Shown here piece by piece: positions 54,010 to 63,012 of a DNA stretch of 64,000 bases. This stretch comes from Pseudomonas brassicacearum (GTDB taxonomy: Bacteria; Pseudomonadota; Gammaproteobacteria; Pseudomonadales; Pseudomonadaceae). The stretch spans positions 53,681-117,680 of the forward strand of contig NZ_MOBK01000017.1 of the NCBI RefSeq assembly GCF_003732265.1, given 5' to 3'. Under the pieces are notes generated by a model. That model had not been told where the DNA came from, made no database searches, and saw only the letters and a list, made by a program, of their open reading frames with translations. Position numbers and translations under genes: made by a program. Numbering within the stretch: the first letter of the stretch is position 1; each line of letters opens with the position of its first letter.

Positions 54010-55010
54010 CAGCTTTTCGGGGTTTGTAGCGGAATGGAGTTGAGGACCGGATTGCCGTCCTTGTTGCGGGTCAGGTAAACCGGCAGCACCTTGGGCAAGG
54101 ACGACACCAGGTTGTTGAGTTCCCTGATGTTGTAAATACCGCCGAGACGGATCTGACCGGTGCTGTGATCGGCCACCATCACCGGTTTGCTCAGGTAACG
54201 ATTGATCAACGGCAGGGCATCGATGAGTGTCAGGTTATCAAGTACCAGTTTGCCACTGCGCCAGGCCTGCGAATTATCGTTGGCGTAGGTCTGACTGATT
54301 TGCGGCGTGTAGTCACCCTGTTTAAAGCGCGCCTGCATGGCGGGACCGAGACGTAAACCATCGCCGGGGAGGTCGTCGTTGCTGGTGACCAGCACCGACC
54401 CTTCGATCAGGTTCACGCGGACCTTGTCCTCGTACATCCAGACGTTGAATCGGGTCCCGGTGACCCGGATCCGGCCACTGGCGGCCTTGACGACAAAAGG
54501 GTGAGTGGTGTCATGGGTGACGCTGAAGAAGGCTTCGCCTTTTTTCAGCGTGACCCGGCGCTGATCCTTGTAGTTGCTGAATGTCAGCTCACTGCCCAGA
54601 TTCAGTTCAACCTGACTGCCGTCGCTCAGGGTGACCTGACGGACCGTATCACTGGCTTCAAAGTGTTGGTACGAGTTGGGCAGCCAACCCAGGCTCCACC
54701 CGCTGTAAGCCGCCAGCGGCAACGCCAGGGCACACACCGCGGCGGCAATGCCGACACTGCGCCAGGGCGTAGCGGACTTGGGGCGCGCAGCGTGATTGAT
54801 GGCTTCAGGGCGAGGCAGATACCCGGCAACCTCCCAGATCTCCAGCATGGCCTCATATTCGAAAGCATGCAGCGGATCGGCGTCATGCCATCGTTCGAAC
54901 GCTACCCGTTCTTCAGCCGTGCAGTCGACGGCATGCAAGCGCATGCACCAATGCGCTGCGGCATCGGTGATCGCATCATAGTCGTCTTGCGATAGAGAAT
55001 TGTCGGTCAT
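54009..55010 (-). CDS. FecR-family anti-sigma regulator (FpvR candidate)
   Basis: A 333-residue single-pass inner-membrane sigma regulator. The cytoplasmic N-terminal DUF4880-type domain (AITDAAAHWCMRLHA, AFERWHDADPLHAFEYEAM) binds the ECF sigma. A membrane helix follows (SVGIAAAVCALALPLAAYSGW), then the periplasmic FecR domain (VRQVTLSDGSQVELNLGS, VTGTRFNVWMYED) and a C-terminal STN-like domain (LVLDNLTLIDALPLINRYL). AGGATGAG precedes ATG 55010. FecR genes normally follow their fecI-type sigma gene; none is adjacent. In P. aeruginosa, FpvR regulates PvdS and FpvI and is encoded close to pvdQ, so FpvR is a reasonable but unproven identity. Confidence 0.85.
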   Translation of the reverse strand: MTDNSLSQDDYDAITDAAAHWCMRLHAVDCTAEERVAFERWHDADPLHAFEYEAMLEIWEVAGYLPRPEAINHAARPKSATPWRSVGIAAAVCALALPLAAYSGWSLGWLPNSYQHFEASDTVRQVTLSDGSQVELNLGSELTFSNYKDQRRVTLKKGEAFFSVTHDTTHPFVVKAASGRIRVTGTRFNVWMYEDKVRVNLIEGSVLVTSNDDLPGDGLRLGPAMQARFKQGDYTPQISQTYANDNSQAWRSGKLVLDNLTLIDALPLINRYLSKPVMVADHSTGQIRLGGIYNIRELNNLVSSLPKVLPVYLTRNKDGNPVLNSIPLQTPKS

Positions 55011-55105
55011 TGACTCATCCTGATTTCCGGCATTCTAACCTTGCGAGCAAGTCTGCGAGAACAGTCGTCATGGCAATTAACCATCAAATCCGCGTTTTTT
55101 TCAGG

Positions 55106-58100
55106 TCAGGGCGTGCTGACGTGGAGTTGTCTTCCCAGATGACCGATGAGCCAGGCGATGCTGTCGGCGTTGCTCAGTTGTACCTTGAGCCTGATCAGGG
55201 GATCTTTCTTGAACGTGTGCCGGGCCTCGCTCAGATTTTCTGCACCGGTCAACGTCAAAACAAAGTCCTTGAGCTTCGAAGTATCTTCAAGCGTCGTGTT
55301 ACCCAGTTCCTCCCACTCGCCGGTATCAGGGTCCAGAATCATGAACAGCTGGGTGTAGGGCGTCTTGACTGAAAGTGCGGTGTTTTGAAGCTCGGTCAAC
55401 CCGGTTTTGAGCAAGTGGCCGATCGAGTCGGACGACTCAATCAGATCAGCGAATGGGCGGCTGGCATCGAGGTAGCTAATATCTTCGGCTTTGCAGGCAA
55501 GGTGTGACAGTTCATGAATAATTGTCATCGCGCGACTATGAGTGTTTATGGGAAATTGCGCGTCGCGTAGGTGCTGGCGGTAGTGGTCAAAGCCGGGACT
55601 GAAGAATTTATCGGCCAAGTGAATCTTTTGTTTCACGTCCTTCGGAACGATGAACGCGAAGGTTTGTTCCGCGCCTTCGATCACCCTGCCGACGACAAAA
55701 CGGGAGGAATCGGGCTTTCTCAGAGTGGGGTCGAGCAAGGCTGAAAAAACCCCCTGGATGGTTCGCTCAAGCTGTTCCACGTGCGCTGGCAATACGTGCG
55801 GTACGCCGATAAAGTCGGCGACCAGTTGATGAACCGGGGTCTGGGTGTTGTCGGCATTCTTTAGCAATTGCACATTCCGAAAGCAGTTCCAGGCATAAGT
55901 GGTTGCCTGGTCCAGTGCCTCGTCAATCTGACGTGCCTTGAAAGGAAACAGTCTGCGGATTTGCGGCATTCCACGGGCGTCGACGTTCATGCCACCCCAC
56001 ACCGCCATGGTGGTATCCAGTCGATCGAGAAGGCTGAAGTGAGGCGGGGATGTTTCCCGGTCCAGGACCCATTGTTTCGCTACGTTTTGGCGCAGTACAG
56101 GGCCACGGATTTGGGTGGCAGCGATACGCCAGCGTGTGCCGCGCTTGGCGACCGGATACACTTTTCCTTCAACGGGAGCGTACTGTTTTCGGGTTGTTGG
56201 GTGGGTATAGAGCCCAAGCGACGAGTCTGGTGTCAGTGAACCCAGATTGACATCGACGGCCTCATGCCGGCTGGCCTGGGTACGTTCGGCAGCGGTGATG
56301 TCGACATCATGCCAGTTGAACCCGCGGGCGGGTGCCGCCGGTACAAGCGCCTGGGGCGTTGAAGGCACTGAAGTCTGATTCTCCAGCGATTGCCGTAGCG
56401 TCGCCAGCTGAGCAATGCCGCTGATGAATGCGCTTATCGCGGGTCCCCACTGATGCGTCTGCAGGTCTTCAGCGGATTGCTTGAAGTCACGGTAACTGCG
56501 CCAAACCGTAATGGGGTAAGTGAGTTTTCCCATGAAATAAGAGAACGCCTGGTGCAGGTCTTCGCCCAGCACGTGTCTGATGGTCGCCCATTCCGTGGCT
56601 TTTTTGTCGTCGGACTGACAACCGAGCAATCTGCCCAACAGCGCCGCGTTGTCATTGAACAACTGGCTGAACAGGTGCCCTTTGATCGCATTGGACGCCA
56701 GTGTGACCTCGCTGGCGTGATTCCCGGAAGACACTGATGTTGCTCGTGTGGCGCGGTTTTGCGTGATCGACATCCGGTTTTCCAGCCGTGTCCGGTCGGT
56801 CTCCGGCAGGTTTGTGAGTATCCAGTCGAACAACGGCCCTCGCGTTTTCAACTCTGTCAGCAGTTGCGCTTCGTTTTCATATTCCCTGATCCCGTGACGA
56901 GGGCTGTGTGGCGCAACAAGAATTTGGGGCGCTGTGTTGTCGGTCGCCGAGCCGATCAGATAGACCCCCGCAACCTTGATGGCCTGTGCCGGGTTGACCC
57001 CCAGGAACTCCAGCGGGCGAATGATTGCGTGGGCACCGTCGACTGCCGCGCGGGCGATGGCGTCGGGCATGTCCATGATTTGCCGGATCAGATCAAACCC
57101 GGTTTCGCTCAGGCGTTCCTGCAATTTTTCTGTGTGGGCGTAATGCATCAGTTGCCAGGGCAGTTGGCGGTAGAACCGTTTTCTGCGATCCGCATTGGCC
57201 GGGGTGTCGGCAAGAGCCTCACTCAGTATTTTTTGCTGTTGCTCCCCCGTTTTCAGGTTTCGTATCAGGTCTTTGATGTAGCGTTCGTCCATTTCTTGGG
57301 GAATCACGGTGCTATCAAGCGATTCCAGTTTAAATCGGGCCTGGTCCAGTTCCTTGAAAGGCGTCAATGCAAAGTCGGTGAGGGTTTGCACTCTGGGCGG
57401 TGAAGTCGGCCGCGCGCTGAGCTGGATCTGAACCTTGTCCGGGTCGATGTCGAAGGTGTCTGCCTTGAGTTGTTTTTCCAGTTCGGCATGAGCCGTGCGC
57501 TGCAGTGACCGCAGGCCCGTCAGGTAATCCTCGTCGTTTTTGACGTTGTCGAGGTATTGCTGCAGCAGTTCCCCGTGCAGCACCAGGTCTTTAATCGAGG
57601 CGTTGGCCAACCATGTCGGAAGTTTTTGTTGAGTCGTCAGGGACAGGGCAATGTCCGTCGCACGGCGTAATCCTGTCAGCGGCTGCCGTAACGCCACCAG
57701 GTTCAGCAGGTCGGTCAGTGGTGCGGTGGGGAGCGGCGTGGCCAATGCGCGAGTGAGGCACGTCTGGTCGAGATGGACATAGGGCTTTTGAAGGTGATCG
57801 AGAAAATGTCCGTGGGTTCGTTGCAGCGGTGCCAGGGTGTAACTTCTGCCGGGTAATCGCTCGCTACGGCCGAGGTTCTCCAACAGTGTTAACCGCAACG
57901 TGCGGTCCTTCAGACGATGATCAAGCGCGGTGCGTAATCGTGACAGTGACTCGAAGGCCTCAAATCCCGCCGCCGGCGTCCACAAGACTGACTTGCCCGA
58001 ATGTTTCGGGTCCAGGCCGCCTCGTTCAGTCAATACAAAACAACTGGCCAGTTTTAACGGGTCTGCAAGGTCGCCCGGCTGCAACGCCAGGGAAAATACC

Positions 58101-59959
58101 TCGGGCAAAAAGCCGTTAAGCGCGGCTCGTTGCAAGTGAATCGGGCTGTCGAGCACGGTTTTGATGATGGCCTGCTCCGTCGCCCCGAGGGTCCGTGTGA
58201 CGGTACGCAGCTTCAGTTCTGTGCGCAATGCCGTGGACAGGGTATGGGTGAAACTCGATTGCAGGTTCGTCACGGATGAACTGACCAGGCTTTGTGCCTG
58301 GGTAAGCGTGCGCAGGCCCGGGGGAATGGCCGGGTGCTTGTCCAGGAGTTGATCGAGCGCCTGTTCAACCGATTCAAGGCGCACCAGTGCTTCCTTGGCT
58401 GACTCGGCCCGCACGGTCACCGGTTGCGCACTCCAGCGCTGGTCCACCCGTGTACTCCAGCGGCCGGCGGCATCGCGGGCCAGTAGCCGGGCGTCGAGCA
58501 GACCACGGACATCCAGCGCGTTGTCAATCAAGGCATGAGGGGACAGCGTGCCTTCGCTTTCACGGTAACGGCTCAGGGCATGGCTGAGGTTGTCCCGTTG
58601 CTTATCGAGGATGCTGGCGATGACTTCTTCAAATACCGGCTCGGTGATGGGGCGTCCTTCAATCAAACACTCATCGGGCGCCAAGGCCAGAAAGGTGCTG
58701 CGTTCATCCAGCGACATGAAGTTGAGCAACGTATCTTCATGCCCTTCGCTTTTGAGCATTTGCAGCACGATTTTCTTCACTGCGGACAGCGTATCTGTGG
58801 CTTCGATGCCGCGTGACGGGGTGTACAAAAAGCCCAACGTATCGGCGGCGCCGATGATCAGCGCCGAGGTCAGTTCCGCGTAGTGCTTGAAGGGGGCGGT
58901 GACCCGCACTTTTTCAACGCGTAGCGCAGCGTCCTTGGGGGCACGGCTGACTTTCATCAGTTGCAGGTATTCCTGTGTTGTTAACGTGCCGTCCTGGCGC
59001 TGAAGCAGAAGCTTGAGGTGAAACGTATCGCGCAAGCCCTCGCTGAAAAACGCCCGGCGTGACAGTCCATTGCTCATGGGCGTGTTCCAGAACACGTCGA
59101 GCTGGCTGTGCAAGTGCGGCGTGAAGCTTTGGGCGATCTCTTTTACCGCGCTTTCCCACGCGAGGTTATCGGCGTCCTTGCTCACACCGTGCCCTGGATG
59201 GGCGAACACTCTGGAGTCGCCCGCGGGCCACTGGTTGGTCAGGTAGAAGTGGAGGAGGGCATCACTGAGTGGGCGCTCGGCAATCGTGTGATGGAATTCG
59301 CCTTCGCTGAAGGGGGACGCCGTCCTGACAAAACTCTTCAGTCGAGTCTGACGCTGGTCCAAACCTGGAAACGGCTTGTGCAAGGCGTTTTTCAGCGTGT
59401 CATCCAGCATTGATTGCAACGTCGGCATCTTGAGCAGTTCGCCCATCATCGTGCTGATGTTCAGTGCCTGATTGTGTTCAAGCCGGGTCTGCTGATCCTG
59501 GAACACTGCGCCGGCGATTTCTGTTGTAGAAAAGTCAGGTGTCGCGGTGGCGGCTAGCGTGTTGCGTTGTTCGATCGAGAGAAAGCGCAACAGCTCCTGT
59601 TTGTCAGCGTCCGACGCCAGCCACTCCTTGAGCTTGCTTTTGAGATCGTCCATGTCCGCAAACTTGATCAAGCCTTTCCACGGCGTGTAAAGCGTGACCT
59701 CGCCATCCTCCGGCCGGCCCATGGCAAAAGCGCCGGCCAATGGAATATCCGGTTTGCCCGGCGTGTTCAGTGACAGCAGGTAAACGTACATGGGTTCTTT
59801 TTGCGTGGTGCGGGCGACTTCGGTCGCCAAATACACGTTCTTCAACCATTTCAGGTCGGCAAGGGAGAAGTTCAGGGTTTTTTCGCGATCACCGGGCTGC
59901 CGCGCAGTGGAGGCGCGATCGGCCTCGTCGAAAAAATAGGGGGCTGAGGGATCAGTCAT
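55106..59959 (-). CDS. Giant dermonecrotic-toxin-like protein with C-terminal HExxH metalloprotease
   Basis: A 1617-residue protein without signal peptide or clear membrane helices. The central part (~900-1060: KRFYRQLPWQLMHYAH, VAGVYLIGSATDN, QILVAPHSPRHGIREYENE, LFDWILTNLPETDR) resembles the dermonecrotic-toxin N-terminal region (DUF6543-like) found in large Pseudomonas toxins. Near the C-terminus MTIIHELSHLACKAEDISY gives a zinc-protease motif, His1482-Glu-Leu-Ser-His1486, with Asp1493 seven residues on, like aspzincins (M35/lysine-specific metalloendopeptidase type). ATG 59959 follows GAGGAA. Unlike most polymorphic toxins it has no visible PAAR, VgrG, Rhs or immunity partner beside it; the delivery route is unknown. 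It probably targets eukaryotic cells (insect or plant), by analogy only. Confidence 0.75.
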   Translation of the reverse strand: MTDPSAPYFFDEADRASTARQPGDREKTLNFSLADLKWLKNVYLATEVARTTQKEPMYVYLLSLNTPGKPDIPLAGAFAMGRPEDGEVTLYTPWKGLIKFADMDDLKSKLKEWLASDADKQELLRFLSIEQRNTLAATATPDFSTTEIAGAVFQDQQTRLEHNQALNISTMMGELLKMPTLQSMLDDTLKNALHKPFPGLDQRQTRLKSFVRTASPFSEGEFHHTIAERPLSDALLHFYLTNQWPAGDSRVFAHPGHGVSKDADNLAWESAVKEIAQSFTPHLHSQLDVFWNTPMSNGLSRRAFFSEGLRDTFHLKLLLQRQDGTLTTQEYLQLMKVSRAPKDAALRVEKVRVTAPFKHYAELTSALIIGAADTLGFLYTPSRGIEATDTLSAVKKIVLQMLKSEGHEDTLLNFMSLDERSTFLALAPDECLIEGRPITEPVFEEVIASILDKQRDNLSHALSRYRESEGTLSPHALIDNALDVRGLLDARLLARDAAGRWSTRVDQRWSAQPVTVRAESAKEALVRLESVEQALDQLLDKHPAIPPGLRTLTQAQSLVSSSVTNLQSSFTHTLSTALRTELKLRTVTRTLGATEQAIIKTVLDSPIHLQRAALNGFLPEVFSLALQPGDLADPLKLASCFVLTERGGLDPKHSGKSVLWTPAAGFEAFESLSRLRTALDHRLKDRTLRLTLLENLGRSERLPGRSYTLAPLQRTHGHFLDHLQKPYVHLDQTCLTRALATPLPTAPLTDLLNLVALRQPLTGLRRATDIALSLTTQQKLPTWLANASIKDLVLHGELLQQYLDNVKNDEDYLTGLRSLQRTAHAELEKQLKADTFDIDPDKVQIQLSARPTSPPRVQTLTDFALTPFKELDQARFKLESLDSTVIPQEMDERYIKDLIRNLKTGEQQQKILSEALADTPANADRRKRFYRQLPWQLMHYAHTEKLQERLSETGFDLIRQIMDMPDAIARAAVDGAHAIIRPLEFLGVNPAQAIKVAGVYLIGSATDNTAPQILVAPHSPRHGIREYENEAQLLTELKTRGPLFDWILTNLPETDRTRLENRMSITQNRATRATSVSSGNHASEVTLASNAIKGHLFSQLFNDNAALLGRLLGCQSDDKKATEWATIRHVLGEDLHQAFSYFMGKLTYPITVWRSYRDFKQSAEDLQTHQWGPAISAFISGIAQLATLRQSLENQTSVPSTPQALVPAAPARGFNWHDVDITAAERTQASRHEAVDVNLGSLTPDSSLGLYTHPTTRKQYAPVEGKVYPVAKRGTRWRIAATQIRGPVLRQNVAKQWVLDRETSPPHFSLLDRLDTTMAVWGGMNVDARGMPQIRRLFPFKARQIDEALDQATTYAWNCFRNVQLLKNADNTQTPVHQLVADFIGVPHVLPAHVEQLERTIQGVFSALLDPTLRKPDSSRFVVGRVIEGAEQTFAFIVPKDVKQKIHLADKFFSPGFDHYRQHLRDAQFPINTHSRAMTIIHELSHLACKAEDISYLDASRPFADLIESSDSIGHLLKTGLTELQNTALSVKTPYTQLFMILDPDTGEWEELGNTTLEDTSKLKDFVLTLTGAENLSEARHTFKKDPLIRLKVQLSNADSIAWLIGHLGRQLHVSTP

Positions 59960-60163
59960 GGTTTTTCCTCGATGTATTGGGTGGAGGAAAAACGGTACGG
60001 TCATTGGAATGGGGGCGTGCGGTACATATTGCTTGAGCCGATCGGGTGACTCAGGCTTGACAGGACGCCGGTAGAGCAGCGCTTAATCGGCGACTCTTTT
60101 GGGTTGCCTTGCAACCTTGTTTCACCCTGTTGCCCGTACTCAATAATAAAACTGGAGCTTCAG

Positions 60164-61201
60164 ATGACCGCATCGCCCGAAATGGCCGTCAGTTCGAACA
60201 CCCAAACGCTCGATTTCGACGCGCTCGTTCAATTGCTCGAACAGATTTTTCTGCGTCATGGCACCTCTGCCGACGTCGCCAAAACCCTGGCCCTTAATTG
60301 TGCCGGCGCCGAGCGCGACGGGGCTCACAGCCACGGCGTGTTCCGTATCCCCGGTTATGTCTCGACGCTGAACAGCGGCTGGGTCGATGCCCAGGCCGTG
60401 CCGGTGGTCGAAGACGTGGCCTCAGGATTCGTCCGGGTCGACGCTGGCAATGGTTTCGCCCAACCGGCCCTGGCGGCGGCACGCGCCTTGTTGGTGGAAA
60501 AGGCGCGCAGCGCCGGCATTGCGGTGCTGGCGATTCGCAACTCGCACCATTTCGCCGCGTTGTGGCCGGACGTCGAGCCCTTTGCCTATGAAGGGCTGGT
60601 GGCGCTGAGCGTGGTCAACAGCATGACCTGCGTGGTGCCGCACGGCGCCGATCGTCCGTTATTCGGCACCAACCCGATCGCGTTCGCCGCCCCGCGCGCG
60701 GATGGCGAGCCGATTGTCTTTGACCTGGCCACCAGCGCCATTGCCCATGGCGATGTGCAGATCGCGGCGCGCAAGGGCGAGCGCTTGCCGGCAGGCATGG
60801 GCGTGGACAGCCTCGGCCAGCCGACGCAGGACCCGAAAGCAATTCTCGAAGGCGGCGCACTGCTGCCGTTTGGCGGGCACAAGGGGTCTGCCCTGTCGAT
60901 GATGGTGGAATTGTTGGCGGCTGCGCTGACCGGCGGCAATTTTTCCTTTGAGTTCGATTGGTCGAACCATCCGGGGGCGAAAACCCCATGGACCGGTCAA
61001 CTGTTGATCGTCATCGACCCGAGCAAGGCCGCCGGGCAAAACTTTGCCGAGCGCAGTCAGGAACTGGTGCGGCAAATGCACAGCGTGGGGCTCAAGCGCC
61101 TGCCGGGTGATCGGCGCCATTCGCAACGGGCCAAGTCCGCTGCTCAAGGCATAACGCTCGACATCGAGACCTTGGCGAATCTGCGGGCACTCGCGCAGTA
61201 A
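60164..61201 (+). CDS. dpkA: DpkA-type delta1-piperideine-2-carboxylate / pyrroline-2-carboxylate reductase
   Basis: NADPH-dependent reductase of the Ldh/malate-dehydrogenase-2 superfamily, 345 residues. In P. putida and P. syringae DpkA reduces delta1-piperideine-2-carboxylate to L-pipecolate in D-lysine catabolism. Motifs match: NCAGAERDGAHSHGVFRIPGY (catalytic His), VLAIRNSHHFAALWPDVEP, GTNPIAFAAPR, PKAILEGGALLPFGGHKGSA and KTPWTGQLLIVI. ATG 60164 follows GGAG. It is monocistronic with a strong terminator; no other lysine-catabolic gene is in the window. Confidence 0.92.
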   Translation: MTASPEMAVSSNTQTLDFDALVQLLEQIFLRHGTSADVAKTLALNCAGAERDGAHSHGVFRIPGYVSTLNSGWVDAQAVPVVEDVASGFVRVDAGNGFAQPALAAARALLVEKARSAGIAVLAIRNSHHFAALWPDVEPFAYEGLVALSVVNSMTCVVPHGADRPLFGTNPIAFAAPRADGEPIVFDLATSAIAHGDVQIAARKGERLPAGMGVDSLGQPTQDPKAILEGGALLPFGGHKGSALSMMVELLAAALTGGNFSFEFDWSNHPGAKTPWTGQLLIVIDPSKAAGQNFAERSQELVRQMHSVGLKRLPGDRRHSQRAKSAAQGITLDIETLANLRALAQ

Positions 61202-61224
61202 TCAGCCAACCTGTAGCAGGCATG

Positions 61225-61253
61225 AAAAAGGCGAGCCAATGGCTCGCCTTTTT
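61225..61253. terminator. Strong bidirectional terminator
   Basis: AAAAAGGCGAGCC (61225-61237) and GGCTCGCCTTTTT (61241-61253) form a perfect 13-bp stem with a three-base loop and T runs on both strands, between convergent dpkA and the DUF883 gene. Confidence 0.92.
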
Positions 61254-61273
61254 GCTGTGCGAAGCGGGGAGGC

Positions 61274-61591
61274 TTAACGCCGACCCAGCAACAACCCGAC
61301 CACCAGCCCGAATCCGGCAGAGATGGCCACGGTTTGCCATGGATGACCGCCGATGTAGGTTTCGGTGGCTTCGACGGCGGGTTTTGTCCGGTCACGCACA
61401 CTGCTGACCGAGTCCCGTGCCTGCTGGAGTTTCAGGGCGATTTGCTCACGCAGGGTTTCTGCTTCCTCGCCGACCAGCGCGGCGCTGCTGTTCAGCAGTT
61501 TTTCCGATTCTTCGATCAGCGTGGTCAGTTCGCTGAATGCCAGATCCTTGATTTGGTCTTCGGCGACTTGTGCAGCGGTTTTCCGAGCCAT
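61274..61591 (-). CDS. DUF883 (ElaB/YqjD-like) tail-anchored membrane protein
   Basis: A 105-residue protein: a long amphipathic helical region (ELTTLIEESEKLLNSSAA, EEAETLREQIALKLQQARD), the DUF883 signature THPWQTVAI-like GGHPWQTVAISAG, and a C-terminal membrane helix ending VVGLLLGRR. E. coli ElaB/YqjD relatives are inner-membrane, RpoS-controlled and bind ribosomes. ATG 61591 follows GGAGT; a much longer open frame upstream on the same strand is not supported by an RBS or codon pattern. Confidence 0.9.
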   Translation of the reverse strand: MARKTAAQVAEDQIKDLAFSELTTLIEESEKLLNSSAALVGEEAETLREQIALKLQQARDSVSSVRDRTKPAVEATETYIGGHPWQTVAISAGFGLVVGLLLGRR

Positions 61592-61756
61592 TGAGGTACT
61601 CCTTGCAGGTAAGTAGGCAGTGAACAATGGAGTCTGGCGCGGGTGAAAAAGTTGCAGTGGATTTTCCCGTCGACCCTGCCGGATAGAAAATTCCTGAGTC
61701 GGACATTTCGTCCTACAGTGTAAGATGTCGCCTATTTTACGCAGCAGGAAATTCCC

Positions 61757-62011
61757 ATGAGCTTCAATCTGGCCGACAAACCCCTCGCCGAGCGCGCGGC
61801 GCTGGAAGATGAAAAGTCCCGTCTGTTCGACCTCTGGCAAAGCAACCTGGGCAAATCCAAGGGTGAGGCCGCACGGTTGTTCGGTGAGCGCGCCAAGCGT
61901 AAAGGCAAGTGGGCTGAATGGGTCCGTGCCGAACTCGACGCGATGTCGCCGCCGGAATACGCCAACATGGTGCGCAGTGAAGTCAATCGCCTCATGGCGG
62001 CCAACAAGTAA
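61757..62011 (+). CDS. Small conserved hypothetical, 84 residues
   Basis: A soluble, highly charged, helix-rich protein (AERAALEDEKSRLFDLWQ, GEAARLFGERAKRKGKWAEW, MVRSEVNRLMAANK). ATG 61757 follows GCAGGAA. I recall it as a short Pseudomonas hypothetical without known function. It is convergent with the LysR gene (8 bases between stops). It is possibly nucleic-acid binding because of the basic cluster AKRKGK, but this is weak. Confidence 0.8.
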   Translation: MSFNLADKPLAERAALEDEKSRLFDLWQSNLGKSKGEAARLFGERAKRKGKWAEWVRAELDAMSPPEYANMVRSEVNRLMAANK

Positions 62012-62019
62012 GTCCGGCT

Positions 62020-62928
62020 TCAGGCGAAACACGCGACAATTGCTTCGCGCACTTTCAACACCACCGGATCGAGTTGCGTGCTGGTACGCCAGCCCAATTC
62101 GATCGGGTATCGCGGCAAGGGCAAAGGGCAGGGCAACAGCACCAGTCCACTGAGCGCCGCGATGCTTTGTGCGGCATGCGCCGGAATGGTCGCCACCGCC
62201 TGACTGCCCTTGAGCAGGTGCGGCAGCGCGGCAAAGTGCGTAGTCGACGCACACACCCGACGACTCAGCCCCAACGCCGCCAGTCCTTCATCGGTGATGC
62301 CGATAAAACCACTCGACGACACCAGAATATGTTCGCGGGCGACGAACTCTTCAAGGCTGAGGGTTGGTTGGTCGTCGGCCAGGCTGGCGCGATCCACCAG
62401 GCACAGGTATCCGCCTTCCCCCAACACCTGACGGCTGAGCAAACGCTCGGAAAATCCGCCGGCGGTGATCGCCAGATCGATGCTGCGCTCCATCAAGGCG
62501 TGGGCAACGATCTGGCTGTGGGTCTGGCGGAAGATCAGCCGCAACTTCGGTGCAGTTCGCGCAATTTCTTCGATCAATCGCCGGCCATAGGCGATCTCGA
62601 AATCGTCCGACATCCCCACCGACACTGAGCGGCCATCGTACTGATGGGCGGCCGGATCGACCATCGCCAGGCTCTGGCGGCATTTGTTCAGCGCATCGCT
62701 GACCACCGGTTTCAATTGATTGGCCTTCAGGGTCGGTGCGAGTCCGCGGCCGGTACGCACGAACAACTGATCGCCATACACTTCGCGCAGCCTGCGCAGG
62801 GCGGCACTGACCGCTGATTGCGTCACGCCCAGGCGCAGGGCCGCACGGCTGGCGCTGGACTCTTCATGCAGGGCTTCGAAGACTTTGAGCAGGTTGAGGT
62901 CGACGGTGGCGATATTCATGGTGTTCAT
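62020..62928 (-). CDS. LysR-family regulator divergent to the nitrilase
   Basis: A 302-residue LTTR of the NodD/LeuO-like branch (VDLNLLKVFEALHEESSAS, LGVTQSAVSAALRRLREVYG, QLFVRTGRGLAPT). The effector domain contains IEEIARTAPKLRLIFRQT. ATG 62928 is used here; ATG 62919 three codons later is equally possible and neither has a strong RBS. It is divergent from the nitrilase gene with an ~84-base shared region, making it that gene's likely regulator. Confidence 0.93.
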   Translation of the reverse strand: MNTMNIATVDLNLLKVFEALHEESSASRAALRLGVTQSAVSAALRRLREVYGDQLFVRTGRGLAPTLKANQLKPVVSDALNKCRQSLAMVDPAAHQYDGRSVSVGMSDDFEIAYGRRLIEEIARTAPKLRLIFRQTHSQIVAHALMERSIDLAITAGGFSERLLSRQVLGEGGYLCLVDRASLADDQPTLSLEEFVAREHILVSSSGFIGITDEGLAALGLSRRVCASTTHFAALPHLLKGSQAVATIPAHAAQSIAALSGLVLLPCPLPLPRYPIELGWRTSTQLDPVVLKVREAIVACFA

Positions 62929-63012
62929 ATCATTCAGCAGCGAATCGGGCTTTATTCATGATCCCGTGGCGCCGGAGAATGAGCAATACCTGATGCCAAT
63001 GGAGTCACTGCG

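Noticed and set aside
43155..60004. Integrated phage or genomic island with integrase and attachment sites
   Set aside because: No integrase, transposase, tRNA or flanking direct repeat was seen; core-type genes (dpkA, pvdQ, LysR) interrupt the accessory ones.
61274..62254. 326-codon reading of the DUF883 gene
   Set aside because: The upstream part lacks an RBS, runs antisense through the 84-residue gene and the tail of the LysR gene, and has unnatural composition; the ATG at 61591 has GGAGT and the family start.
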